Part shown: positions 22,331 to 35,131 of the stretch, piece by piece | Position numbering within the stretch: position 1 is the first letter of the stretch | How the letters are laid out: each line of letters opens with the position of its first letter | DNA from: Trichaptum fuscoviolaceum | Lineage: Eukaryota; Basidiomycota; Agaricomycetes; Hymenochaetales; Trichaptaceae | DNA: 64,000 nucleotides | Assembly: GCA_910574455.1 (NCBI GenBank) | Contig: CAJSYZ010000011.1 | Span: 1,798,001 to 1,862,000, forward strand | Direction of reading: 5' to 3' | The notes under the pieces: generated by a model | What the model was told of the DNA's origin: nothing | What the model saw: only the letters and a program-made list of their open reading frames with translations | Database searches by the model: none | Translations under genes and position numbers: made by a program

Positions 22331-23685
22331 TTAGTTGGAAGTTGCCTTTGTGTTAGAGGTAGTGGCAATACCAACACGATTGTTGGTGGTGTCGTAAACA
22401 GAATAAAATCTCTCAAGGAAGGTATATCCATTGATGAAGTCCAAGCCCTGCCCACTGGGCGATCCCAGCTATTATAGAATGTTAGTACATAATCTGAAAC
22501 TCGGAGCTCACATTCAAACATGAGATGACTTACATCACTAACGATGAGATAGATGCTGTTCGACGTGCCGCCGATAAAAGTGTTGAGTGCGCGAGGCCAA
22601 GTCTGCGCATTCTTCGTGAACTCGAAGGATGTTCCGCCGATATGGAAGAAAAGGCTTTGCAGATTCGCGTACTTTGAGCTAGAGATCGTCAAGAGACCGG
22701 TCGCCTGATCGGGGGTTGCGCCCGTGGTGGAGGTGTATTTGTTGAACGCGTCTGTCGCAATGAGAACCAGCGTTGTTCCTGTATCCACGATACCAGCAGT
22801 TGATGAAAGGATAGTCGTTCCAGATGAGCCATAGGTAATCGACTGGTCGATGCCCCAGAAGGTGTTTGCTGGGTTCGTCGAAGTGATGCTCGTGAACGTG
22901 ATCGAACCAGTGAACTTGCTCGAGTCCACGCCGCCAAATGTAAGCTCGCCATTCGTAGTCGACGTGGAGGTGGTGGGCGCGTAAGAAATGCCGACGACCT
23001 CAGAGGAGATCTTTCCTTGCGAGAGGAGGTTGTCCGTCACGGTAGGCACAGAGGAGACACCGGAAACGGTGTCCTGCGTGAGATCAACCGGTCCGAGACC
23101 GAGAATACCATCCACGCCTTGAAACCCACTAGATAAAGAAGCTACGCCGATGGACTGTTTGGGGATCACAAGGGACGGGGATAGCGTAACCGTATCGGTA
23201 ACTACCCAGACATTTTAGATTGTTATTTTGGTACGGACAGAAAGTGGCTTACATTCTGTGCCGGAGAATTGGCCAGAGCCATAGGAAACTGAAACTGAAC
23301 TACCGGTATTAACGCTGGTGCTGGTTTGGACGTACGACTTGTCGGCTCCGACCCAAGTGTTTGACGAGCCTGTGTCAATAAGAAGCGAGTACGTAGTTGC
23401 GGGGCTGCCGACACCGACGGCGGCGACATACGTGACAGCAGTGTTCGTTACAGCGAATGAAGAAGCACGACGATCTATCTTGCCAGCGTTGGTGCTACCC
23501 TTAGATATGAGGTGTGCAGCACGAGCCCGGTCACGATCAGCGATGGTCGCCCCTCCAGATACGTTCAATCTGAGCGCGAAAGGAAGAGTGATGACTGGAT
23601 TGACGGAACGGACTTGGACAAGCGGCGTCCCAGCAACCGTGAGGGCAAGCAGCAGCGTAGAGACTAGCGAGGAGGCGCAAAACAT
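22331..23685 (-). CDS. Secreted aspartic protease, polyporopepsin-like (A1), second copy
   Basis: Exons 23685-23253, 23201-22534 and 22468-22331 code 412 residues, with intron positions and phases matching the neighbouring copy. It has a signal peptide (MFCASSLVSTLLLALTVAGT), then a propeptide with RDRARAAHL. The active sites are LIDTGSSNTWVG and GIVDTGTTLVLIA. The C-terminus has NRVGIATTSNTKATSN. The two proteins are clearly paralogous over their full length, which points to local inverted duplication. It is expected to be an extracellular acid endopeptidase. A TATA element lies 97 bp upstream. Confidence 0.93.
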
Positions 23686-23781
23686 AGTGTAGATGCTGGA
23701 TGGTGCTGAAAGGAATACGTAACAGACTCAGGCTTACCCCGGGAAGAACAGGCAGTTGGGACAGCCCATAGTTGTCGTTCT

Positions 23782-23787
23782 CTTATA
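23782..23787 (-). promoter_or_regulatory. TATA box of the second aspartic protease
   Basis: The minus strand reads GGTATAAGAG 97 bp before the ATG at 23685, a reasonable distance for a core promoter in a fungus. Confidence 0.45.
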
Positions 23788-23823
23788 CCTCGAGGAGGAA
23801 AGGACACCACATGTCTCACAGAT

Positions 23824-23848
23824 CCCCCCCCCCCCCCCCCCCCCCCCC
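23824..23848. repeat. Poly(C) run of 25 bases
   Basis: An uninterrupted run of 25 C lies about 140 bp upstream of the second protease ATG. Runs like this are rare and hard to sequence, so its length may be an assembly artefact. Confidence 0.9.
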
Positions 23849-25966
23849 ATGTGCTAGATCATAGAGAGATATAGCGAAGAGAAGACGAAGATAGACGAGG
23901 TAAAGCGAGGTAGGCGGTATGTTGATCATCTTCGTTTTCCGCGTCCGTAGCTGAAGTCAACGACAAGCCTATTAAAGGCAAAGATGCGAAGCACTCCAAG
24001 TATGGAAGCTTTCAGTGAGAGCTGCGCACGTGGAGTCAACTGAAAAAAAATATCGCAAGAACGTTCGATGCCGCCGGAAAAAGTTGATGGTCGTCATCAG
24101 ACAAGCTGGAAGTCGTTCGTCGTTAGCCACCCAGCCCACGAGTGCTCTACGTTCGCATTCCGTTAGAAGCACACAGTTCATTTAAGATTCCGAGGTTTAT
24201 CGCTGGACAAAGAATGGATGCATGGGGCAGGTGCAATAGAATTGGTTGAAAGAGATTTGCAGAATACTTCAGACCATGCGCCTGAGATGATGAGGATCCA
24301 GCTGCATGAGATGGCGCCAATGAACACAAGGGGAACAAAGAAGTTTGTGCTCCATCCAATGGCTTTGTATAATGCCAACAGAATGGAAGGGCCGTATGGA
24401 TGAGTATGTACTACCGATACACTAATAGAGAGGCAATTTTCTCACCTAATGTTTCACTTGCATCTTGAATAGAAGGGAGAAATCAGGTGTATGTATATAT
24501 GGTAAAAAAGCAGCTATATGTAGCAAGTACCATCTGAGTCTTGCAAGCTATTCGGCCTCCTCATTCCGAAGTAAAAGTAGAGAGCAATAAGATCGGTCGA
24601 AGTAAACTAAGCGCAATGATGAAAACCCGAATGTTAATCATACAGGTCATTGGTACTCATCAAGGAGAGAACGCACGTTATCCCGCATGCGTGCTATTTG
24701 AAATGCACAAGTAGCTCTTGAATTAAGTCCGCTGCCTTGCAATTAAACGACCTTCATCCTATATGCGATTTGCCATGCGGATACATGTCGCGGTGTTCCT
24801 AGCTGATGTGTGAGCCTGATAATTAGCACGCGGTACGGGTTGGCAACTCGGAGATTGGAGATTGGATCAAGCCTCAGAACGTAGACTGGAACTCAACATT
24901 TGCTGACCCATGGAGTAAAGACTCTCGCAAAACCGGATGAATGATGTCCGAATCGAGTTCTTTGGTTGTCGGAACTTCGGAAGGATGCCGTTGTCGTCCC
25001 ACAGAAACCGAGAAGCAGCTACTTACAAAGTAAGGTGGATAAGCGCACACATGTAAGTACATGCCAACGGGTGACTCGGCAAAAAATTGTCGCCAGGTAA
25101 TCGCCTGCTGTAAAGCTATACGCTTGTAGATATCATCTACACATGCATCCTGAGGCCCTTATATAGTGGATAGGGTCCATCCTTCACCATCCTTACATCC
25201 GGGAGTGTAAGGTGGCAGCCCCTTCAGCGAGTCCACTATCACCTCATAGTGTGCCGTACTCACTATACCATAGACCCTCCGCAAGAGTTTCGGGATGCGC
25301 TGTCCAGTTGAATTCGGGCGGTTCATCAACAGAATGGACATCAGCTAATACGCCGTTGATCGAGAAGCTGGGTGGGTTTGGATTCCCTGCGAGGAGTAAA
25401 AGTAAGCCCGGTGTTTGGGCAAGAGCTCTCTGACTTTTACAGATCCTGCGCCGAGAATGACAAATAAAAGGCGTGAGCTAAGAAACTATTCTTGCGCTCC
25501 CTCAAGCTACCGTCCATTGTTTATGACAATCTAGAAGGAAAGGCTCCCGCGAAGAAAGCTAGAGCGACTTGCGCTGCCGAGGGGCGTCAACTTGCTAAGC
25601 CCATCCACTCCTGCCACAGCCAGCCGCGAAGAGACCTCTTTGAGATTGTATAAAAGAGAAGAGGGTGAGTGGGTGGGTTGCGAAAGTATTGAGCTTTCGT
25701 TGCGTAGGCACTGTCTTGAGTCTCGAGACTCGAAGTCGTCCTTGTTGTGGTCGATGTCGATGATTAAGAGATGAGACGCGACTTGACGCGTGACGTTTGC
25801 GTACTAAAACGTAGTCCAACGTACTTGGTACCTCGCGAATTAGAGGAGAAAGCTTTAACGTTGGGCGTACTAGGCGGGAGAAATGTAACATATGATTGTA
25901 ATTGATTAAATACGGAGTGCAGAGTCGAGTTAGTAGTTAGAACTTAGGACCAGCTGCAGGTTCAAC
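23849..25966. other. 2.1-kb stretch without a firm gene
   Basis: No gene model holds together. On the minus strand at 24178-24378 there is a hydrophobic frame (ALYKAIGWSTNFFVPLVFIG, then AISCSWILIISGAW). Another fragment near 24560 reads DLIALYFYFGMRRPNS. Together these could be exons or remains of a membrane protein, but stops and missing exons prevent a model. A second minus frame at 25159-25341 looks mildly coding (GIVSTAHYEVIVDSLKG). Confidence 0.35.
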
Positions 25967-27801
25967 CTAAATATGTGGAATAAGGCTGATCCATCCTATC
26001 TCCTGAAATGCTGAAGGCGGAAGATTCCGGAGCGACATCATGGCTAATATAATGAGCGCGATGCGAGCTATAGCATGGACAACAGAAGAAAATATTATAC
26101 TGAGGAATATGAGCGCGTTCTCTTCTGCAGGCAAAGTAGGAGAGTAATGCAACTCTGCTTCAGGGAGAAAAAACTGCAACGCTAATTTCGGCGTTCCGGT
26201 TACAAAGTCTCTCAACTTGATAAACGCTGAGACACCGACCACCGGATATATATTTACGCTGATCATCACAACGGACGAGATACGCCATATGCTCTCCTCC
26301 GTGTGCGAAGGGAAGTCGAAGTTCCACGCGAGACAGTGAATTGCTCCAAAGACTATGCCTGCGAGGACTGCAACTACTTGGGGCAGACGAGAGGTCGACA
26401 TCGAGTGGTCGCTGTAGAAGAGAGACCTATTGACCTTTGTCGCATAGCGGACGAACTCCGCCAAGCGCGACACGCCCGGAACTTTGATGACCCAGTTGTA
26501 CAGCTTCGAGGTATTCGTATGATAGCTGGTCTCGACTTCTGAACCCCGGTGTATCGCATTCCAGGATAGCGCAACGATGAGGGAGCCGGTCATTATCAGG
26601 AGGGCTGCCTTTGCCGTGGCGAAGGCGACGGCTACGAATGTAGGTGCAAGCCACCGTACACGTACGATGGATATCCACGTCCGCGTGACACGGTCAAGGG
26701 CGCACCAGACTCGACTTGAGAAGTTCCTAGCACGCCTTAAATTTTGCCACAAGGACCCATGTCGACTGGCCTCAGTCTCTCCGCATCTGTTCGGCTTTTC
26801 AGCTTCGATTTCTCCGTCACGGCATTTGTTCGTCGTCTCATCAATCTTAAGCTTGACACCGACGCGTTCAGTTTTCGATGTGTCGTTTCCTCTAACGTAC
26901 CGTAATCTGCGTGAGGTGAGATTGTCGTTCATACATTTGTAGACTCCTATCGAAGGGATCACCTCGGGGTGTTCAGCATTCAACGGTTTGGGCCACCAAA
27001 AGTAGTACATGACGAAATCCATGGTTGCAAGGGCAGCAGTGGCAATTTCGAGCTGCGTTATCGCGAGGCGCAGGAATGCACGTGCGAGAATTTGGGCAAT
27101 GAACCAGAAGAGCTGTAACAGGACCAAGCCTTTGGAGATATCGTCGACTTTACTTTTATCTCTGATTTCGGCCTCCGTTATATGTGGCAGGTCGATGTGC
27201 CCTTCCTCCAGTAATTTTTTGAATGTTTCGAATCTGACGACACATTCAAAATACCCATCGTCTCGGCGTTGCACCATTTTGTTCTTGAAGTCATCCCTTT
27301 CGTCTTCCATGAAAACTACTTTGAATCCCCCCATCTGCAGAAAATGGGCATGAACCAGCGACCACTCCTCCTTCACTATGTGAATCATCAGCTCCTACTA
27401 CGGAATCAGAATTGTGACCGATTCGTACCTTTCCTATCGGAATCAACTGGTATATGTTCCTCTGCAAGTTTATTAATCTCATATTCGATATACTGGGACC
27501 CTCGCCATTGCTTGTACGCCCACATAACCATGAGCTCTGGGGCAAGAAGGGAAATTAAGGTCAAGAGTAAGCGTCGATTCCTAACACTCCAACCTGCCTC
27601 GGTGTGGGAGGGCATGTTTGGGTGTATTGAAAGCCATGTACAGGCAATGGTAGTCGATAGGCAGCCCCGAACGATGTTCGAGATGGTTCGCGTCGATTGT
27701 TCACTAGAAACGACGTTTATGTCAGGCGAGAGTGAACAATTTAAAGGTGCAGCATAAGCATTATGCCACAATAGAGACGAAAGGAGGATAAGGGTTGACA
27801 T
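25967..27801 (-). CDS. Multi-helix membrane protein of an uncharacterised fungal family
   Basis: Two exons, 27801-27448 and 27394-25967, with a 53-bp intron, code about 593 residues. The start is the ATG of MSTLILLSSLLWHNAYAAP, a likely signal peptide. Landmarks seen in a family widespread in fungi follow. They are CLSTTIACTWLSIHPNMP, then LISLLAPELMVMWAYKQW, then LVHAHFLQMGGF, YYFWWPKPL and a C-terminal MSLRNLPPSAFQEIGW. There are about six to eight hydrophobic segments. A long polar loop sits in the middle. The family has no known role that I can name. The intron donor is GTTGAT, which is unusual but gives the right phase and length. Confidence 0.8.
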
Positions 27802-29099
27802 CTGTATGACGTTCAAATCGATTGGAGATGGGCGTAGTAGTAGTAGCAGAATCTAATGAAGTGGGTTGAAGGAGTGATAGTATGGACCTGGGGCGCAAGG
27901 ATCTTGGCTTTGAATAGTTGTCCCTACATGCAGGAAGGGCGCAGAACTCATAGTGTTGCGGGAGCGGGCGATGGGGTGGAGCGATCCATGGTCATTGTAG
28001 ACAGTCCTGAATGTACGTTGGAGACAAAGCCAGTCGCAGTTTTAGCAATGGTACTTGCGATACCGTCAAAGCCCGCGCAACTTTGAAACCCTCCGGGATG
28101 TGACTTCGAAGAACACCGAAGTTATTGCATGCTGCAAAATCAACTTGTCGAACTTCTTTCTGAAGTTTGTCGACGGCTGTCGTACAAGTCTCGTTCCGTC
28201 GTGTGCTCAGAGCCGATCAGGGAGTTGCATGCCCGTCTCCTTGAGATGAAAGCGCGACAAAGCACACGAAGACTTCCTGATGCACATCTTCAGTATCACG
28301 CAATATTCTTAGTTATTCTCTTACCATTCTTGTGTCGAGTAATAACGTTCTTCAATCCACGAAACTACCTTGCATATTCATGCATCTGATGTAGTTTCAT
28401 TACCGTTTCCCGTATGAGTTCGAATCAGAACATGTGACATTTAAATTTCGCGCAGTCTGTACTGCTGGAGACGCAGGGAGTTTCCCATAGATTCTGGACC
28501 TCTTCTTTTTGCAAAGCTCGAGCATCCTGCCTGATTGTGAATCCTAGATACCGAGTCAGTCCATGTACCTGAATACAAGCACGGAAGGGAAGAGTACCAT
28601 GGGCTTGGCGCAATCTGACTATCAGATGCTCTGTTGTAGCTGTAGTTTAGTTGTACGTCTCAAACACGGAGATTTGCTCTGAGTCCTACATAAGTAAAGT
28701 ACAGCGCACACTTGTTTCGTTGCGTCAGTCTCGGGTGTACTTAGGTCAAAGATGCACAGGTCGGAGATGCTTGTCGATAAGCTGCAACTAGTAAAGGGAA
28801 ATGAAAAACATGATGTGTTGGTGTGAGGGCCCTGCGGCCCCTTCAGTCCTCGTTGAAAAGTGCAGAAGAGGTCGTGTGGGCGCCCAAAGTGTGGGATTAT
28901 TTCCCGTACTAGTACCGGGCGCTAAAAGGGCGCTCAATTCTAGCTCAATACAGGCACGTTTAGAGTCCAAGGCTTGCGACTTTCATTTCCCTAACACCTG
29001 GTAACACTGCTTATACTTACTTATGAACACCCAACCTTTCGAGTCCTTTTCCGCACCGAATCCATTCGCATCTATGCTTCTCATCAATCCGTCAGCGCT
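27802..29099. other. Intergenic, no gene seen
   Basis: Only short frames are present, with no domain, signal peptide or repeat. It includes the promoter of the membrane protein gene to the left and the upstream region of the unknown plus-strand gene. A plus-strand frame from about 29000 reads open into that gene, so an extra 5' exon may lie here. Confidence 0.4.
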
Positions 29100-32089
29100 A
29101 TGCTTCATCTGGTCTTCGAAGAATCGTTTCTCAGATTCATGAAGCAGTCGCCGCGCGTCGGAAAGGCATACTTTTATCAGTCTATCGAGCTCATCAGTAT
29201 CAGTCGCGAACTTGCTGAAGCTCAGAGGGGAGAAATGAGTAAGGAACCGAAGGAGTAAGCCCTTGTGTCGCTTGAAATCATCTGCATTTTTTTTACCCAT
29301 TACCGAAGGTTTACTAAGCTGATCCAAATTATCGATACGACATTCACACTCACAGTCAAGGCGAAGAGTTCAAAACTTCCTCAGGCAGATAAATCCGTTG
29401 AATCGTCGACGACAGCGCTCAAAGACTATGTTGTCGCCCACAGGATTGCGTATGTTTGTTTCCATAAGTTGCTAAAGTATGTGGAATTAAGCCGCTGCTT
29501 GTTCGCGATTAGCATCCTCGCCATGGATGAACTTACCCTGCGCATGCAGAAGGCCAAGGAAAAGGACGAGAATGCGTTGAAACAAAAGGCCACAATAATC
29601 TCGAAAGTCCGCAGCTTGGTCTGTATCCACGCCTTTCCCCCCTCAATTAATCCGGTCGGCTAAAATTATTCGTTTGCCTTTGGCTGGCAGATCGAGAGCT
29701 CGTTGACAAAACCAAAGACGGATGCTGAGGTTTCCATATACGTCAGACAAAGCTGGGACTCCCCGGATGTCCATTACCTTAGTACGTCTTCTCGTTCAAG
29801 AGCTTTGTTGCGACCTCCTTTGCAAATCGACGCTGATACTTCCTTATCATACTTTGGCTATGCACGCATTACCCTATAGATAGACTAACATCGGATATCT
29901 CACTCAACGTCGTACTCTTCCAACTTGTTGAACAAGGGCTAATCAAGCTCCACTCTAACCCACACTTCTACCGTTCTATCCCTTCCTTAAAGGACTATGA
30001 TACTTGGAACATGGAAGAAAAAGGAGGCGTCCTTCTAAGATTCACTGATCAGCTGAATGAAGTCCACAGAGCAACGAAGGAAGTGAAGCTTCATGTCCTG
30101 TTGGATCGTAAAATACACATCTCCTTCGAGGGCAACCATACGCATCGCGTATTCGGAAACATATGGGAGTACAATCAAAGAACATACCTCAAAGGTGCGT
30201 CAGCTATCTCATTCTTTATCACAGCAAATATCTTACTGTATATCCAATTGCAAGACATACGAGGATACCTCCTTGAAGCCGAAGAGCTTCGTGATGAATT
30301 ACAAACGCACGAAGGTCCTGAGGTAAAGATGGTTACCTCGTCTGGGTCAAGGATCTCGTACAAGTGGGAAGATGTCTTGAAGGAGGCTAAGTCAGCGAAG
30401 AAGAATGTGGTCTTTCGGCCTGCTGCGACGGTGCGTTCACCTTTATGTTGCCACGGAGATTCTGCTGAATTGAGTTCGTACAATGTAAAGAAAACTGAAC
30501 GAGTGGATTCAGGTTACCTTTCGGCCCCGGCCTCCCCCGCATCACCAGCACTATCATATAAGCCATCAGAGTTGTCACCGCCTGAACAATTAGGTCGTGA
30601 CCCAGGCCCACGTATCCCCTCGCCCTCTCATCTATCTTCGGATCAGTCCAGTTTTCCTCCAAAACTTCATCTAATGTCCATGCCGATACCAGATCCAACT
30701 CTGCAAACTGATCATTCAGGGCCAACTCGTCTGCTCCCTCCGCCGATTCTTGTATCCTCCTCGTCCACTACATCATACCACTCTGCATACGAAGAAAATG
30801 AAGGATTGGAGTTTCGTTCACATCACTTTAAGGACCAGAACCCACGTTCTGGAGGAAGTGTGCGACCCTCGCAACCTGTGCATGAGATTCAGTCCTGTCC
30901 TTCATCAACACCTCAACATGTCATCGTAAGCCAAGTCGGCTTTAGAATTGAGAGACCTCTTTCGGCGACGGTGACGCCAGGGTCCCAGTTTGCATTCGAA
31001 ATGCCTCAGCCTACTACCGCCGCATCCGATGCGCATGTAAAGTCAGGTCTGGGAAAGGAATCAGACTTGTCTGCTCATGTCCCTAAACCTAGCAGCATAC
31101 CAAACGATGTCAGCGTTTCATCGAGGGATGCACCGAAAGCAATACACGACACGTCAGCCGAGTCTCGCCGGCGCACGGAGAGCAGGGCTTTGGACACGAA
31201 CCATGCGGCCACCTCAGTCAACAATTCGATTAATGGTACACCCGGAAAAGGCGCCCGTATTAATAGGACTTCAGGATCTCCCCAGTCAAGTGTTCCGAGT
31301 CAACTTACTAACAGGATCAGAGATGATGCTGTCAGGAGGCAAGGCCTGGTACCTGAAGGAGAGCGTCACCATGCTCAAGACCCTGGACGGCGTTCATATA
31401 GACCCGGTCAAGATGAAGGCGAAGCTGCGCCAGCATTCCCTTCATTCCCCCCTACTAATGTCCATACTCGAGAGCCGGCAACAAATAGGGAAGAACAAGA
31501 CACAAAATATGGACAAGCGATGCCAGCTGCGACAAATGAAGCTTCATCATCTACGCACTTCCAGCATGATGGTCAGAGCGTTCCACGACGACCTGTCACT
31601 GGCACGCCCGCTGGTAGACAGTCTTACATCTCCCATCCTGTCCCTAATAATTCCACCGGCCCTGCTAGGAATGAATTCCGTGAGCTGGGGCAAAGCACTA
31701 TGGCTGTTGATGCGTCAATCTCTCCGTCCGGCGCTTCATTTCGTAACTTTACACCAACGCAACCTGAATCGGTCTCGGATGCAGGTTATAGGAACCTGAA
31801 GACGCCGGCGGCGGTGGCGCCCCATCAACCCGGTTCAACGCGGACTGTCGACATTAAGATGGAAGGAAATGGCAAAAATGCGGTGTCTGACCACCTTCTC
31901 TCACAAAAAGGTATGAATATTACTTTCTGGTTTGCTATAATTGATGACGAATATGATGCAGTGGTGCCAGCGCCTTTGGGAAATCGACTTCTTACAACAC
32001 CTCCACAACTACAGCCACAGTCAAATAGCGCGAAGAAGAAAGGATGGTTCACACGGGTTGTTGAGAAGGTTAAGTCAGTTTGGGATTGA
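29100..32089 (+). CDS. Unknown Ser/Pro-rich protein with helical N-terminus
   Basis: I recognise no domain. Spliced exons read in phase: 29100-29254, from about 29309 to 29450, from about 29512 to 29619, from about 29691 to 29780, then from about 29880 onward to 32089. A 51-bp intron probably lies near 31910-31961. The N-terminal 250 residues look folded and helical (LTLRMQKAKEKDENALKQKA; LNVVLFQLVEQGLIKLH). The rest is low-complexity Ser/Pro/Thr-rich. The extreme C-terminus is basic and amphipathic (KKKGWFTRVVEKVKSVWD). There is no signal peptide and no convincing membrane helix. The start could instead be 29235 or in an upstream exon. A long antisense frame overlaps the first exon, so the first 150 bp are less sure than the rest. 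Confidence 0.6.
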
Positions 32090-32484
32090 GCTGAAGTTCA
32101 TATGTATCCGCCAATCTGGGCGCAACAATGTTGACCTCAAATATGTTGAAGAGAGCTGATTTCTTATCATTGTGCACTTTCGATAGTGCATTTTCCTCTC
32201 TATGCAATATCTATGCGCATCCTTTCGATGATGTGATGTGATGTGCATGGGATACACGTGTAAACAACCTTATCTGAAGCTTCATTTGTATAAAGCTGCC
32301 GTTCAGGTGTTCGTTCTGCGTCTTGACATTCACTGGCGATTTGCATTCTGATAATGACTTCGCAAACGAGGGGAACAAAACTCAACTGTGGGTACTTCGG
32401 TGTATGCTTAAGGCTTCAAATAAACGCTAATGCAGCATAATAGACGAACTTCCGACTACAATCCGTTCTCTCAAGGACGGTTGG

Positions 32485-33237
32485 ATGTCTACGTGCCAGA
32501 ATGGTGCTGTTGTCGTAAGTCGCGCATCACCGTTGCTTCTTTTTTATCATTAATATCGTTTCATTATGTTCCTTCGTAGTCTGCACTATTCGCCGGCGTT
32601 GCATCACAATTTTATAGCACACTGACCGACCCAAAGAGCTACACGCAGAGGAACTTGCCTCGCGGAGCGTTCACATTCGAGGTCCTTCTTTGCTACGCCT
32701 CTGTCATATTCAATGCGAGCGCTGCAATATCCTCCTTCATCCTTGGTGATTACTTGGCCGAGGTACACATCCGAGCGGCCCAGCAAGAAGAACCCTATCC
32801 CCAGAACGCCACGGTATTCGCGGATCAGCTTCCCCTCCTTAAGAAGTATGGCGCTAGAAGCCTGTCCTATTTCGTGTTCTTTCACTGTAAGTATGCAATT
32901 ACCTGTTCATCTCGAAGAGATGAATTTAATGTGGCGGCTAGGGTTGTTCTGTTACTTCGCGGGCATATGGAGTCTTATAATGCAGCTTTTGACGTACGCC
33001 ATACTGCAGGAGCCGGATCAAGTGCGGATTCCAGTTGCATGTCTTTCAGGATTCGCGGTTCTGCCTATGCTTGTCTTCATCATGCCAAGTAGACCCTTGG
33101 GACCATGTCACAAAGGAGGGAATATGGTTATGAACTCTAGTGTCACCTTGGCTGAGGATGGTCTATCACGGTCGGGTCAGGGGGCGCTAATGGATTTGAC
33201 AAGTAGTGCGCATCGTGATCCAGGGATCATTAATTAG
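32485..33237 (+). CDS. Small multi-helix membrane protein, uncharacterised
   Basis: Exons 32485-32514, 32580-32886 and 32942-33237 join in phase and code 210 residues. After a short N-terminus (MSTCQNGAVV) come SALFAGVASQFYS, then VLLCYASVIFNASAAISSFI. Later follow LFCYFAGIWSLIMQLLTYAI and FAVLPMLVFIMP, which gives about four hydrophobic segments. A polar Ser/Gly tail ends the protein. It matches the style of small membrane proteins that are common and uncharacterised in mushroom genomes. The neighbours give no clue to its function. Confidence 0.7.
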
Positions 33238-33618
33238 TTACAATACGAAGACGGCTAGTCTTATTATGTATAACTCAACATGTTCTCGAAAATGAAGCTT
33301 GACTCGTAACTTATCGAGAACGCTCTAAACTGCTTTTGTATGTATATTTGTATATCTCATGCACCAAATGCCTTTTGTGTTGTGTTAATCGTGTCCGAGA
33401 CATCGATTTGAAGGTGATAAGTAAGTGATACTTTCAAAGCAAGGATACCATCTGTGAGTTAAAATACATAAAGATACATATTACAAGCCGCTAGATTCGT
33501 GCCTAAAGGACTACCAGCCATACTGAAAACAGGAGGGGACAAAATTGTATGCATCAGACATAAAGCGATGTGGGACAATGATAGTGCGACCATGGGCCAC
33601 GAGCCAGCTTCAAGTTCA

Positions 33619-35131
33619 TCAGTCATTGATGTCGCTGCGTGACGAACTCTCGACGATTTTCACAATTTCCTCGGATTTCCCATGTTTCAGGTCGGATTTC
33701 GACGTTGTGAATGACACTGCATCGAACTGCGTACTTGAGTCATCATATCGCAGGTCTTCTATTGCTTCTCCGACTTCAAAGACTTTATCGGGCCGATCGG
33801 GGCCTTTGACACTCACGGTGCCCCTTGAAGTCAATCTTCAAAGGGCCGGTGTGAGATTACTGACCAAGCCACGTATAATGACAAACTTAAGACGTACTTT
33901 GACTCCGCCATGTCCTGTTGCACGGCAGAAAGCGTCCCGAACATGACCTCCGATACCTCAGGTTGAGGGGGGGGCTTGAATCCGAACGGTTTCACAACTT
34001 TCCAGAAAGCCCAGCTGTAGCGTGCGCGTGCCTCCTTTGAAAAGCCGAATATCCCAAAGAAGATCACTGCCCAGACTGGGTTGATCCACTGATTGAACCG
34101 GACAATAAAGTTGACCCATATCCCGAGTGACTTCCACTGCTCAGTCGTCGTTGTGGGGATTGTGGAGAACTGTGCGTGGACCACGTCGAATCCCGGCCAG
34201 AATGTAGTCTTTTCGGATAGGACCTCTTGCAGGAAGTTGATGATTGTTACCGGAAGAGTGAAGAGAATGTCGACGCATCCGAGGATGAGGAACCGGATGT
34301 AGTTTGATCGGTTAATGAGCGAGTCCGTTGCAAGGTGTTCTTCCATTTCTCTGCGATGCTTATAGAACGCCCAAACAATCCAAGCTACATCAGAGTATCT
34401 GAATATCAGATCTTAATAAACAGTGATTTGACAAGGAAGCTTACGGGAGTAAAATATAAGTGAAATGAACGGTAGACATATCGGGATCGCGTAAATGAGG
34501 ATGAAGCCCAACGTAGACGGATACAAAGCGCTCAAACATCCGAGCTCTTCGTAAATCTTGTATCTATTCTTCTGACCAATGTAATCTTGTATCTTGTTTA
34601 GAGACATTACTCGTTCGATGTGGGCAGGTATATCACTTACAAATGGACATTGTGAGTATTGGGAGGCCGAAAATAAGACAGATGTCGACGAAAAGTTCGA
34701 ATGCTTCCTGAAGACAAAATAAGATCAGAAGTTTCGATTAAAGGGCGTACATACCCTCCTCTTCCCAATCACTGATCTGCTGGAACGGGTTACCATATAC
34801 AACCGCCTTGTGATTACCAGTGAACAGGCGGGTATAGCAGGGTTCGAACCAATTCCAAGATGTGAGGCTATTCGTCCTTAGATGACAGGTTCGTTATGTC
34901 ATGAGAGACATTGGACTTACTGATGTCGCACCATACGGGTATAACGTCCCTAACATTATCGTGCCAGACAATCGTGTTTACTCCAAAGATAAAGCATTCG
35001 ATGGCAACCCAGATGGGAAACATGAAAACTCCGATGTTCCATGACTGGAACGAGTTGCGAGAGAGAGGAAGGAGGACGAGTACACACGAGACGAGGTTCA
35101 CGATTGAGACGATAGGGAATGTGGAGGCCAT
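33619..35131 (-). CDS. STE3: STE3-type pheromone receptor (GPCR)
   Basis: Six exons, 35131-34921, 34867-34755, 34707-34641, 34585-34445, 34384-33898 and 33835-33619, code 411 residues. The N-terminus (ASTFPIVSIVNLVSCVLVLL) begins helix 1 directly, as in STE3 receptors. Family blocks follow: NTIVWHDNVRDVIPVWCDIS, ITRRLYMVTR, FVDICLIFGLPILTMSI, YYIGQKNRYKIYEELGC and INPVWAVIFFGIFGFSKEAR. The long polar C-terminal tail is cytoplasmic. STE3 receptors bind lipopeptide mating pheromones at the plasma membrane and signal through a G protein. In Agaricomycetes they mark the B mating-type locus or are non-mating paralogues. A second receptor lies 3.8 kb to the right on the same strand. Confidence 0.93.

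Noticed and set aside
28326..28345. Possible pheromone-like end (Cys-Val-Glu-stop)
   Set aside because: Only two residues follow the Cys and they are not aliphatic, with no Met-Asp start nearby, so it is not a CaaX box.
34843..34856. tRNA B-box-like GGTTCGAACC
   Set aside because: It is within receptor exon 2, in frame with conserved receptor residues, and has no partner A box.
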